Source: Collimonas fungivorans (lineage in GTDB: Bacteria > Pseudomonadota > Gammaproteobacteria > Burkholderiales > Burkholderiaceae_D). From it: 64,000 bases of DNA. Below, piece after piece: positions 25,873 to 35,900 of this stretch. Position numbers and translations under genes: made by a program. Within the stretch, counting starts at the first letter, position 1, and the number at the start of each line of letters is the position of its first letter. The stretch spans positions 3,162,001 to 3,226,000 of the forward strand of contig NZ_CP013232.1 in NCBI RefSeq assembly GCF_001584145.1, written 5' to 3'. The notes below the pieces were generated by a model that was not told the origin of the DNA, did no database searches, and saw only the letters and a program-made list of their open reading frames with translations.

Positions 25873-28204
25873 GCGCCGCTTTCGATTTCGCAAAAGATAG
25901 CGCTAACACCGAAGTCGCTTCCATGAGCCGCCGCACCTGGCTCAAGGGAGTCGGCGCGTTTACCGGACTGGCGCTGACAGTCGGCGTGAACGGACTGGTG
26001 ATGGCGGCCGACGCTGCCGCTCCGGCAAAAAAATACGGCGGCGCCAACATGCCTGGCGGCACCGTCAACGATCCCCTGATTTTTGTCTCGATAGGCGCCG
26101 ACGGCATCGTCACCATCATTGCCCACCGCTCCGAAATGGGCCAGGGCATCCGCACCAGCCTGCCGCTGGTGGTGGCCGATGAACTCGACGCCGACTGGGG
26201 CCGGGTACGCGTGGTGCAAGCCAACGCCGACGAAAGCCGTTACGGCAACCAGAATACCGACGGTTCGCGCAGCATGCGCCATTTCTTCACGCCGATGCGC
26301 CAGGTCGGCGCCACCGCGCGACTGATGCTGGTCTCCGCCGCAGCTGCACGCTGGAACGTGCCGGCAGCGGAAATCACCACCAAGAACCATGAAGTGCTGC
26401 ACGCCAAGAGCAACCGCAAGCTGGGTTACGGCGAACTGGCAGTCGACGCCGCCAAGCTGCAGGTGCCGGCGCAGGTACAGTTGAAAGATCCGTCGCAATT
26501 CCGGTATATCGGCAAGGATGCGTTCGGCAGCGTCGATTTCCGCAACATCGTCACCGGCAATACCCAGTACGGCATCGATACCCGCCTGGAAGGCATGTTG
26601 TACGCGGTGGTCGCGCGGCCGCCGGTGTACGGCGGCAAAGTGGCAAGCTTCGATCCTGCAGAAGCCCTGAAGATTCCGGGCGTGGTGAAGGTCATCGAAC
26701 TCAAGGGCAGCCCGCCCCGGCGAAATTCAATCCGCTCGGCGGCATCGCAGTGATTGCGCGTAATACCTGGGCTGCAATCAAGGGCCGCGAAGCGTTGAAA
26801 ATCACCTGGGACAACGGTCCGCACGGCGGCTACGATTCGACTGCGTTCAAGACTACCTTGCAAGAAGCCGCGCGCAAGCCGGCCAAAGTAGTGCGCAATA
26901 GCGGCGACACCATGGCGGTTCTGGGACAGGCCGGCAAGCGCATCGAAGCCGAATACTATATTCCGCACCTGGCCCACGCCACCATGGAACCGCCAGCCGC
27001 CACCGCGCGCACCGCCAACGGCAAATGCGAAGTCTGGGCCTGCGTGCAGGACCCGCAAGCCACGCGCGACACCGTTGCCGACCGCCTAGGCTGGAAGACG
27101 GCCGACGTCAAGGTCAACGTCACCCTGCTGGGCGGCGGTTTCGGCCGTAAATCCAAGCCTGACTTCGTGGCCGAAGCAGCGCTGCTGTCGCAAGCCATGG
27201 ATGGAGTGCCGGTAAAAGTCACCTGGACGCGCGAAGACGATTTGCGCCACGACTACTTCCATACCGTATCGCTGGAACACCTGGAAAGCACGCTGGACGC
27301 CAAGGGCAAGCCGCAAGCCTGGCTGCACCGCACAGCGGCTCCGACCATCGCCTCGACCTTCGTCGCCGGCGCCAAGGGCGAACAGCCGGGCGAACTGGGC
27401 ATGGGTGCGATCAACATCCCGTTCGTGATTCCCAACATCCGCATCGAGGCGCCCGAAGTCGAAGCGCATACCCGCATCGGCTGGTTCCGTTCGGTCTACA
27501 ACATCCCGCACGCATTTGCCGTGCAGTCGTTCGTGGCGGAACTGGCGGCCGCGGCCAAGCGCGACCATCGGGAATTCCTGCTGGAGCTGATAGGTCCGGC
27601 GCGCCAGATCAATCCACAGGAGATGTCGGACACTATCAACTACGGTGAATCGCCGGTCTTGTATCCGCTCGATACCGGCCGCATGCGCGCCGTGGTGGAG
27701 CTGGCGACCAAGGAAGCCGGCTGGGGCCGCAAGCTGCCCAAGGGCCATGGCCTTGGCCTGGCCGTCGCGTACAGCTTCATGTCTTATGTGGCAGCGGTGA
27801 TCGAGGTAGTGGTCGCGGACGACGGCACGATCAGCATTCCGCGGGTCGACATGGCGATCGATTGCGGCCCGCAGATCACGCCGGACCGCATCCGCTCGCA
27901 AGTCGAAGGCGCCTGCATCATGGGCCTGAGCCTGGCGCTGACCGGGGAAATCACCTTCAAGAACGGCAGCGCGGAGCAAGGCAACTTCCACGAGTACGAA
28001 GTGCTGCGCGCGTTCAGCGCGCCACGCGACCTGCGGGTCCACATGGTGCCGCACAAGTCCAGCGTGTACGATACCATGCCGCTGGGCGGCGTCGGCGAAC
28101 CAGGCACGCCGCCTATCGCCCCGGCCTTATGCAACGCCATTTTCGCGGCCACCGGAAAACGCATCCGCAACCTGCCGATCCGCGACCAGGCGAAAAAGAG
28201 CTGA
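25869..28204 (+). pseudogene. Molybdopterin subunit of molybdenum hydroxylase (IorB-type), frameshifted
   Basis: The large catalytic subunit is split over two frames: 25869-26753 (294 codons) and a second part continuing to 28204. A Tat signal is visible near residues 20-39 (SRRTWLKGVGAFTGLALTVG), so the enzyme would be periplasmic. Molybdopterin-binding stretches include EMGQGIRTSLPLVVADELD early, LGGGFGRKSKPDF in the second half and GGVGEPGTPPIAPA near the end. The break is at 26711-26720, in CCCGCCCCGG. Restoring one C gives continuous sequence (GSPPPAKFNPLGG into VIARNTWAAIKG), exactly as family members read. Everything else is intact, with no other stop. It may therefore be a sequencing indel and not a dead gene. 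Confidence 0.82.
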
Positions 28205-28225
28205 CCGAAGTAATTAGCTGCAGAG

Positions 28226-28260
28226 AACGGCCATGCGACTCATTGTGCATGGCCGTTTTA
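28226..28260. terminator. Terminator between convergent molybdenum hydroxylase and siderophore genes
   Basis: Perfect 11-base-pair stem AACGGCCATGC / GCATGGCCGTT with a ten-base loop, followed by TTTA on the plus strand. It lies directly after the hydroxylase stop codon and abuts the stop of the formyltransferase gene on the other strand. Confidence 0.85.
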
Positions 28261-29085
28261 TTACTGCCGATAGATCTTGGCCAGGCCTTCGTGCAGCGCC
28301 GGAAACAGGCTGCGGTTGAAGTTGTTCCAGCGCAGTTCCAGGATCGTGTCTTCCTTGTCGATTTCGGTTTTCAGCACGTCATGGATCACTTCTCCGGAAT
28401 CGATGCCGTTGTCAACGTAATGAAAGGACGCTCCGGTCATGTAGAGCGGTGTCACCGGCACCGTTTCCATGGTTTGCCAGTTGACTACTTTCTTGCCGCG
28501 CGCACCGTGCAATGCATCCAGCGTCGCGTAGGCGCCGCGCCGCTCGTATGGTGAATCCGCACGCGTGACGCCGGGGTGGATATTGACGATCTTCCGCTCG
28601 AACAGGCTGCCCGGCCGCACCAGCTCGTCCAGGATAATCAACAAGCCGTCCAGCACGACGATGTCCGCCTTCAGCTCTACCAGGGTATCGAGCAGCTTCT
28701 TTTCGAAGGCGCTTTTCCCTGCCGTACGCTCAGGCGCCTGCATGCCAAGCCGCCGGTAAGCTGACGGAATCGCCAGCAGCAGCTCATTTACCGGCTGGCC
28801 TTGCACGCTCAGATCCGGAGGATAGAACCAGCGCTTGCCCGGTTCATAAGAGAAACCATACTCCTTCAGCTTTTCGCGGTCGACGGCCGAATCCGCATCG
28901 TCGTCGTAGATCACTTTTTCAAGAGAATACATGTCTCCCAGCTCAGTCTGGTTGAGTGCCTCAACCAGGTATTCGAGCACCGATTTCATGTAGCGCGCAC
29001 CGTTCTTGTACGCGACCTCCTGCCCTGCCCTGTCGGCCGCCGCATTTCTCAGCGACCAGATATAAACGAGTTTTTTCTTTGGCAT
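28261..29085 (-). CDS. pvdF: N5-hydroxyornithine formyltransferase (PvdF-like)
   Basis: 274 residues from the ATG at 29085 (MPKKKLVYIWSLRNAA), which has AGGA 8 bases upstream. The central region carries formyltransferase marks: DIVVLDGLLIILDELV, then NIHPGVTRADSPYERRGAYA (the conserved IHPG with its following D) and ASFHYVDNGIDSGEVIH. This arrangement is that of PvdF and its homologues in ornibactin and malleobactin loci. They transfer the formyl group from N10-formyltetrahydrofolate to N5-hydroxyornithine, giving a hydroxamate iron ligand. It is cytoplasmic. It is the last gene of the orbI-orbJ-pvdA-receptor-pvdF series; 80 bases with a hairpin separate it from the receptor gene. Confidence 0.85.
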   Translation of the reverse strand: MPKKKLVYIWSLRNAAADRAGQEVAYKNGARYMKSVLEYLVEALNQTELGDMYSLEKVIYDDDADSAVDREKLKEYGFSYEPGKRWFYPPDLSVQGQPVNELLLAIPSAYRRLGMQAPERTAGKSAFEKKLLDTLVELKADIVVLDGLLIILDELVRPGSLFERKIVNIHPGVTRADSPYERRGAYATLDALHGARGKKVVNWQTMETVPVTPLYMTGASFHYVDNGIDSGEVIHDVLKTEIDKEDTILELRWNNFNRSLFPALHEGLAKIYRQ

Positions 29086-29122
29086 AGATGTCCTGTCCGT
29101 TCGAGTAGTCAATTATCTGCAT

Positions 29123-29161
29123 CGGCCCCGCACTGAAAGATGCCAATCAGCGCAGGGCCGC
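29123..29161 (-). terminator. Strong hairpin between receptor and formyltransferase genes
   Basis: On the minus strand CGGCCCTGCGCTGA pairs with TCAGTGCGGGGCCG over 14 positions (two G-T pairs) around an 11-base loop. It lies right after the receptor stop codon. No T-run follows, so it may be an RNA-stabilising or attenuating structure and not a full terminator. Confidence 0.55.
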
Positions 29162-29165
29162 GTCT

Positions 29166-31379
29166 TTACCAGTTGTACTTTGCGCTAGCGACCAGCGTGC
29201 GCTGGTTACCGTAGAAGCAAGTGTTCTCCGACTGGCAGCCGCTGACGTAGGTACGATTGAACAGGTTCGTCGCATTCAGCGTCAGGCGCCAGTTAGGCAA
29301 GTCATAGTGGATGCCGGCGTCAAACACCGTGTAGCTCGGCACATACAGTGAATTGTCGGAAGCCCCGGCAGCGCCGCTCTGGTAACGGATGCCGGCGCCC
29401 GCGCCGAATCCGGCCAGCGCACCTGTGCGCCAGGTCCAGTCACCCCACAGCGAGGCCATCTGGCGCGGCCGCGGAATATCGACCGGCCACTTGCCCAGCG
29501 ACGCATCATTGGCCTTGGTGTTCTTCACATCCTGGTAGACGTAGGCGGAAATGATGGAGAACTCACGCGAGAGATTGCCCACCGCGCTGAACTCGACCCC
29601 GCGCGAGCGCACTTCGCCGGTCTGCACCGACAAGCTTCCGGTCGGATCGAGCGGATCCGGCGTCTGCACATTGGTCTGGTAGATCTGGTACAACGCGCCG
29701 TTCAGCATCAGGTTCTTGCCGGCCGGCTGCCAGCGCAAGCCCGCTTCGATCTGGCGGCCCTTGCTCGGCGCAGCCAGCCCGCCATTGGCCAGCTTGACGC
29801 CGATGATCGGGTTGAACGAAGTTGAATAGCTAACATATGGCGACAAACCGTAATCGCCCAGGTAGACCAGCCCGACGCGGCCGGAGAAGGCATGGTCATC
29901 CTGCTGGAAACTGCTGCCGCCGGCGATATCGTTCTGCTTGGTGTTGCTCCAGTCCTGGCGGCCGCCGAAGGTCAGCGCCCAGCGCCGCCATTTGATCTGG
30001 TCCTGCGCATACAGGCCGAACATGTTCAGCGTGGTCTTGGTGTAGGTGCGCGGGAAGGCGTCCGGGCCGGTCAGCATATCGTTGGTGATCGGAACATATA
30101 CCGGGTTGTACATGTTCAGGCTGGTCCCGGTCGTCATCCATTCGCTGTCGGTAGTGCTCTGGCGGTTGTATTCGGCGCCGACCAGCACCGTATGTTCAAA
30201 CGGGCCGCTGCTGAACTTGGCTTGGGCCTGGTTGTCGATGTCGAAACGGCTGTAGTTGAGCTGGTACAGGCCGGCATAGCGCAACAGCGTCTGCTGCGAC
30301 GGATCGGCCGGGTCCAGGCCGCCGCCGAACACCTGGCCTTGGTCGAGCGACAGATGCATCAGGCGGGTATTCTGGCGGAAGGTCCAGACCGGATCGAACT
30401 TGTGCTCGAACTGGTAACCTGCCGACCATTGCTTCTTGCGGTAGTGCGAGAAAGTCGGGTCGCCGGTGTACAGGTTTTCGGAAATCTTGCCATTCGGGTT
30501 GGGCAGGATAGTGCCCTGCGCCGGCAGGAAATTGTTGGAAGCATCGCCCCAGTCCTGCAGGTAAGTCACGGCGGCGGTGAGCGAAGTACTAGCGTCCGGC
30601 TGCCAGCGGATCGATGGCGAGAATGCAACCCGTTGCTCGGCGTGCGGCCCCGTCAGCGAATTGCCGTCGCGGCCGAGGCCGACGAAACGGTACGACAGCG
30701 TGCCGTCCTTGTCTATCTTGTCACCGATGTCGACTGCAACCTGTTTCCTGGCATAGTCGCCCAGCTGCACCTGCAGTTCGCGGATGCGCTCGCCATTTGC
30801 CAGCTTGCTCTGGACGTCGACGATAGCGCCGGGATCGCCCTGGCCGTACAGCACTGAAGTCGGGCCGCGCAGCACGCTGATGCTGTCGATCATGTAAGGA
30901 TCGACGCGCCAACTGGCCAGATTCAGCGTGCTTGGCACCTGCAGGCCGTTGACGAATACGCTGGGCGTAAAGCCGCGCAGCACGGAGTACCAGTCGGAAC
31001 GCACTTCCGACCCATACGACGAAAAGCCCGGAATATAGCGCAGCGCATCGTTGATGCTGGCCGCGCCGGTCTGCTCGATCTGGGCCGCGGTGACGACATT
31101 GATCGTCTGCGGGATCTCGTTGAGCGGCGTATCGGTTTTTGTGCCGCTCGCGCTGCGCCGCGCCACCAGGCCGACGGCGCCGTCATCGTCCGCTCCTGCA
31201 TTGACATTGATGACGGGTAGCGTGCTGTCCGTCTTGCCCTCTGCCTTGCCGTTCTTCTGCGCGTCGTTTGCCGGCTGTGCCGCCTGCTGAGCGTGTGCAT
31301 AACCAACTGCCGTTGCCTCCAACAACATACTTGCGGCAACGACGATTGCACGCCGACGCGTACCTGTTATCCATTCCAT
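29166..31379 (-). CDS. orbA: TonB-dependent ferric-siderophore receptor (OrbA-like)
   Basis: 737 residues: a signal peptide (about 1-30, ending AHA before QQAAQ), a TonB-box-like stretch LPVINVNAG near residue 55, a plug domain (about 75-200: TPLNEIPQTINVVT, later VLRGPTSVLYGQGDPGAI) and a 22-strand barrel that ends in KYNW. This is a TonB-dependent siderophore receptor of the FhuA/FpvA group and should import the iron complex of the siderophore made here. The N-terminal STN signalling domain found in receptors that talk to anti-sigma factors is missing. That matches the absence of an anti-sigma gene near the orbS-like sigma factor. GGGAG precedes the ATG, 56 bases after pvdA. The barrel sequence cannot reveal ligand specificity. 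Confidence 0.85.
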   Translation of the reverse strand: MEWITGTRRRAIVVAASMLLEATAVGYAHAQQAAQPANDAQKNGKAEGKTDSTLPVINVNAGADDDGAVGLVARRSASGTKTDTPLNEIPQTINVVTAAQIEQTGAASINDALRYIPGFSSYGSEVRSDWYSVLRGFTPSVFVNGLQVPSTLNLASWRVDPYMIDSISVLRGPTSVLYGQGDPGAIVDVQSKLANGERIRELQVQLGDYARKQVAVDIGDKIDKDGTLSYRFVGLGRDGNSLTGPHAEQRVAFSPSIRWQPDASTSLTAAVTYLQDWGDASNNFLPAQGTILPNPNGKISENLYTGDPTFSHYRKKQWSAGYQFEHKFDPVWTFRQNTRLMHLSLDQGQVFGGGLDPADPSQQTLLRYAGLYQLNYSRFDIDNQAQAKFSSGPFEHTVLVGAEYNRQSTTDSEWMTTGTSLNMYNPVYVPITNDMLTGPDAFPRTYTKTTLNMFGLYAQDQIKWRRWALTFGGRQDWSNTKQNDIAGGSSFQQDDHAFSGRVGLVYLGDYGLSPYVSYSTSFNPIIGVKLANGGLAAPSKGRQIEAGLRWQPAGKNLMLNGALYQIYQTNVQTPDPLDPTGSLSVQTGEVRSRGVEFSAVGNLSREFSIISAYVYQDVKNTKANDASLGKWPVDIPRPRQMASLWGDWTWRTGALAGFGAGAGIRYQSGAAGASDNSLYVPSYTVFDAGIHYDLPNWRLTLNATNLFNRTYVSGCQSENTCFYGNQRTLVASAKYNW

Positions 31380-31435
31380 CTTCTACTACTCCCATTTGCA
31401 ATGCGGTTTGTATTTGAAACTGCGCCGCTTCTTTA

Positions 31436-32809
31436 TCAAAGGGCAGAGGCTATCCGGCCGCCGCCCACTCCGTTTTTCTGTTGATCCACTGCCGGACTGA
31501 ACGTCCGTTCCTGCTTTGCTCCCTGCACCAGCGATGCGGTGATTTCATCCGAGCGCAATGCCAGCACCGACAGCAGCGTATCGGACAAGCCATGGCTGTC
31601 CTCGCAGCAGCCTTGCAGGTAGATGCGCGGCTTGAAGTGCGAAGGCGTGGCAAGCTGGTAGTCGCGCCCAACGTTGCCCTGCGCCAGCGCGTCGCCGAGA
31701 TACGGCGTCAGCCCGTCCAGCAATCCAATGTGGTTGGCGCGGCCGTAGCCGGTTGCCAGCACCAGTGCATCGAACCGTTCGGCGCAGGCGTGGCCGCTCA
31801 AGCGGTCGCGCAGGGTCAGTTCTACCTGGCCGTTGCTGTTGCGCACGGCGGCTTCGATCGCCGTGTTCGCCAGCAGGCGATGGCGCGGTTCGGCCGCCAC
31901 ATTCTGCAGGTACAGCATTTCGTAGATCTGTTCGATCAGAGAACGGTCGACCACGGCATAATTGGTGTCGCGGAAACGGTCGATCAGCGAGCGCCGCACG
32001 TCTTTCGCCTGCGCATAGACAATGTCGGTGTACGCCGGGCTGAAAATCTCGTTGACAAACGGGCTGTCGTCGGCCGGCTTCAGCGCGCTGGAGCGTATCA
32101 CCATGCTGACATCGACGCCGGGATAGCGACGCGTCAGGTCGACGAATACTTCGGCCGCGCTCTGCCCCGCTCCGATCACCGCGATGCGCTTGCGCGGGCC
32201 GTTCTGCGGAGCGCCGACCACACGGTCGATGGAGGTCAGGTAATTCGAGGTATGGATCACATTGTGCGGGCCGAGCGCGGTAAACATTTCGGGAATCCTT
32301 GCCGAACCGCCGATGCCTACCGACAGCGCATGCGTCACGCGCTGCCATTCGCGGCCTGCCTCATCGCGTGAGAATACGCGCAGGGCATTGACCTGGCCGC
32401 TGTTGTCAGTCGCCGCCACCGGTTCGATCCCGACCACGGTCTCGCCGTAATGCACGCGTTCATCAAAAGCCTGGGCTACCCAGTTCAGGTAATCGTGGAA
32501 TTCGACCCGGGTCGGATAAAAGCTTTTCAGGTTGACGAAATCGGGCAGGCGGCCGCGTTCGAACAGGTAGTTGATGAACGTGAAGCGGCTCTTCGGATCG
32601 CGCAATGTGACGAGATCCTTCAGGAAGGAAATCTGCATTCGGCAATCGTCCAGCAGCATGCCGCGGTGCCAGCCGAATTCCGGCTGCCGCTCGACAAAAC
32701 AATGGTTCAGGTGCGATGCCCCGGCCTCTTCGGCAAGGCGCACGGCAAGCGCAAGATTAGACGGCCCGAAGCCGACGCCAATCAGATCAAAAACACTATC
32801 TCGTTGCAT
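31436..32809 (-). CDS. pvdA: L-ornithine N5-monooxygenase (PvdA-like)
   Basis: 457 residues from the ATG at 32809 (MQRDSVFDLIGVGFGPSN) with AGGA 9 bases before; the frame is open 22 codons more but without a ribosome site. Domains: FAD-binding GVGFGPSN near the N-terminus (the GxGxxx(N/P) form of N-hydroxylating monooxygenases), then FGWHRGMLLDDCRMQISFLK, an NADPH-binding IAVIGAGQSAAEVF near residue 210, and ATGYGRANH late. The enzyme hydroxylates the side-chain nitrogen of ornithine, using NADPH and O2, the first committed step to hydroxamate building blocks. One hydroxylase can serve both hydroxyornithine positions of the predicted product. It follows orbJ by 92 bases. Confidence 0.92.
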   Translation of the reverse strand: MQRDSVFDLIGVGFGPSNLALAVRLAEEAGASHLNHCFVERQPEFGWHRGMLLDDCRMQISFLKDLVTLRDPKSRFTFINYLFERGRLPDFVNLKSFYPTRVEFHDYLNWVAQAFDERVHYGETVVGIEPVAATDNSGQVNALRVFSRDEAGREWQRVTHALSVGIGGSARIPEMFTALGPHNVIHTSNYLTSIDRVVGAPQNGPRKRIAVIGAGQSAAEVFVDLTRRYPGVDVSMVIRSSALKPADDSPFVNEIFSPAYTDIVYAQAKDVRRSLIDRFRDTNYAVVDRSLIEQIYEMLYLQNVAAEPRHRLLANTAIEAAVRNSNGQVELTLRDRLSGHACAERFDALVLATGYGRANHIGLLDGLTPYLGDALAQGNVGRDYQLATPSHFKPRIYLQGCCEDSHGLSDTLLSVLALRSDEITASLVQGAKQERTFSPAVDQQKNGVGGGRIASAL

Positions 32810-32901
32810 GTCTAAGTTCCTTATCAGTTTTACCCGACACGCCAGGCGCATCGATTGAAAAAAATTCCTGGGCAATTGCGCCGCATCCGGAAAATCGGGA
32901 T

Positions 32902-35900
32902 TCAGCCTGCATCGCGCAGTTCCATCGCAACCGGGGACCGGGCTGCCAAACGAGCACCCAGAACCGAAAAATACGGAGCGGCAAATACCTCGACGATCGT
33001 CAGCGGGTACCCAGCTGCCCGCGCCGCATCGACGAAACGCACGATATCGAATGAAGTGGCGCCGGCCTCGAACAAATTGGCCTCAAACGATGGTGGGCTT
33101 TCGTCGAACAGGCTGTCCCAGATGCCTTGCAGCGCAAGGGCGAATTGCCCGGCTTCTGTATGTAGTTCGTTGATTTGAGCTGTCTTTACCGCTGCCATCT
33201 GTACCGGCGCCGGACGGTGGGCATCGGAGAAACCTGGCTGGACTGTGCCCAGTTCCACATGCGGCGCATCGACGAACTGGCGAACCACCTCCAGGTATGC
33301 CTTCGCAAGCGTCTCGGCAAACACGCCATCGACCAGCTCGTTGGCGTATGAGAAGGCGCCGGTCACGCGGCCATCCGCATGCTCGACAATGTCCAGCTCC
33401 AGCTCGAACACCACGCGGTGGCGGACATCGTTGAATTCACTGAGCGCAAGCCCGGCCCAATCGTGTCCGGCGGCGCCGGCAGGACGCATATAGTTGAACA
33501 TCACCTGGAACAGGGGATTGCCGATCGCTTCACGAGGCATGCGCAAAGCGGCAACCACATCGGAGAACGGCGTGTCTGCGTGGGCATAGGCGGCCAGCGC
33601 GGCGTCACGCACCGTAGCCAGGACCGTTGCGGGTGAATCCTTGGCGGCGAGCCGGGTACGCACCACTACCGCGTTGATGAACAGTCCCAGCGCCAGGCGC
33701 GCAGCGTCGCCCGTCAGTTCGCGCGTCGACGCCAGCACACCGACCGGCTGGTCAGCCGCGCCGGTCGCACGATAAAACGCAACGTTCAGCGCCGCATGCA
33801 GCAGCATGGGCAGCGTCGCATGGTTCTCAAGCGCCATTGCACGTGCGCCTTGGACCAGGACTGTATCCAGCTCGAAGGCAATCCGGCTCGCTGCCCAGCG
33901 TGGCGCGGCGACGCGTCCCGCTGCCGGCGGCGGCATGATGGTGGCTGGCGCATCGCCGAGGACATCGCGCCAGAACGCCAAGCGTGCTCGCGGCGCTGCG
34001 ATCGGCAGCAGCGGCAGCGCCGGCAACGGTGCAGGCATCACTCGCGCCGGCGCAGAACCGGAAACCAGCGCTACGTAAGTCGTGCGGACATCGTCGAACC
34101 ACAGTTCAATCGACTGCCCGTCCGACACGATGTGATGGACTACCAGGGAAAGTACATGGTCGTCATGCGCCAGGCGTAATAACCGCACGCGCCACAACGG
34201 TCCTTCGCCAAGCAGGTCGAATGGTGTGAGCGCATCTTCGTCAGTCAAGGCGACCGCACGGCTTGCGGCCGTCGAGGCGTCGCCAGCCAGGTCGACCGTC
34301 GGCAACGCAACTTGCCAATGCGGATCGATACGCTGGCCCGGCAAGCCGCCGGTCCGCCCAACCAGCCTGGTGCGCAGCGCCGGGTGACGTGCCGCGGCCA
34401 GAGAAAATGCCTGACGCAAAGCTTCGGCATCGAGCGGGCCGTTCAGGCGCATTGCAATCGGGATGTTGTAAGCAGCGTTGTCCGGCTGCGTCCGCCACAA
34501 GAACCACAGGCCGAGTTGCGCAGCCGACAGCGGCAGCAAGCCGTCGGCATCCGCGCCGGCAACGACAGCCGCAGCATGGGAATCGTCTTCAGGCATCGTT
34601 TCCGTGCGGACCGAGGCCAGCACGCGCTGCGCATATTGCGCCAGGGTCGGCGCTTCAAACAGCGCACGCACCGGCACATCGTGGCCGAGCCGCTCAGCCA
34701 CCCGCGTCGCCACGCGCACCGCAGCCAGCGAATGGCCGCCCAGCTCGAAGAAATGATCGGCGCGGCCGACCCGTTCGACACCCAGTATCTCGCGCCATAT
34801 TTGCGCCAACGCAGTCTCTACGCCAGCGGTGGGCGACTCGTACAGGCGCTCTACCCGTTTTGGCTCTGGCAATGCGCCGCGGTCGACCTTGCTGTTGGTA
34901 TTGCGCGGCAAGGCGTCGAGCACAATAATGTGCGCCGGCACCATGTAGTCGGGCAGCGTATGACGCAGATGGGCATCCAGCTCGGCCGCGTCCGCCGGCA
35001 TCCGGCGCTTGCGCGCCTCGGCGCTCAGCTCGACATAAGCCACCAGCGCAGCCTGCGCCCCCTTGCCGTGCACGATGGCCACGGCTTCGCGCACATCCTC
35101 ATGCGCAGCCAGTTGGGCCTCGATCTCGCCCAGCTCGATACGCAGGCCGCGCAGCTTCACCTGGTGGTCAACCCGCCCGATGAAATCGAATACGCCGTCG
35201 GCGCGCCTTTTGACCAGGTCGCCCGTGCTGTAGAGCCGCGCACCGGGCGCGCCGAACGGGTCCGGCACAAAACGTTCGGCGGTAAGTGCAGGCCGGTCGA
35301 GATAACCGCGCGCCACTCCCACCCCTTCCCCGCCCAGGAACAGCTCGCCGATCACGCCGACCGGCAAGGGGTTCAGTCGCGCATCCAGCACATGCGCGGT
35401 GCGCGCGCCGACCAGGGTGCCGATCGGCAGGTAGGCGCTGTCCGCCAGCCCGCCGATATCGTCATGCGGATAGAACATCCACAGCATCGGCGTGATGACG
35501 GTTTCGGTAGGACCATAACCATTGACGATGCGCACTTTCGGGAAAGCCCGGCGCATCAGTGCGAACGCCTCGCGCGAGGTCGCTTCGCCGCCTACAGTCA
35601 GCGAACGCAAGGCAGGCGGCGCACCGTGCGCCAGCGCCCATTCGGCCAGCTGCGCGGCGCAGCCAGGCGGCACGTAGGTCATGGTGACGCCCTCGCGCAC
35701 CATCATCTTGCAGGTCAGCGCCGGCGGCCAGAGCGTGTCGGCGGTCACCGCCACGGCGGCGCCCGACATGTACTGGGAAAACCAGCCCTCGTGCGCACCG
35801 TCGAAATTGACCGACTGGAACAACAGGAACACATCGTCTTCGCAAGCGCCATAGCGTTCGGCAATTGCCGCGCAATGGCGGCTGAAAGAGCCATGGTCGA

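Noticed and set aside
28801..29136. Plus-strand open frame opposite the formyltransferase gene
   Set aside because: Antisense shadow of a well-recognised gene; no ribosome site.
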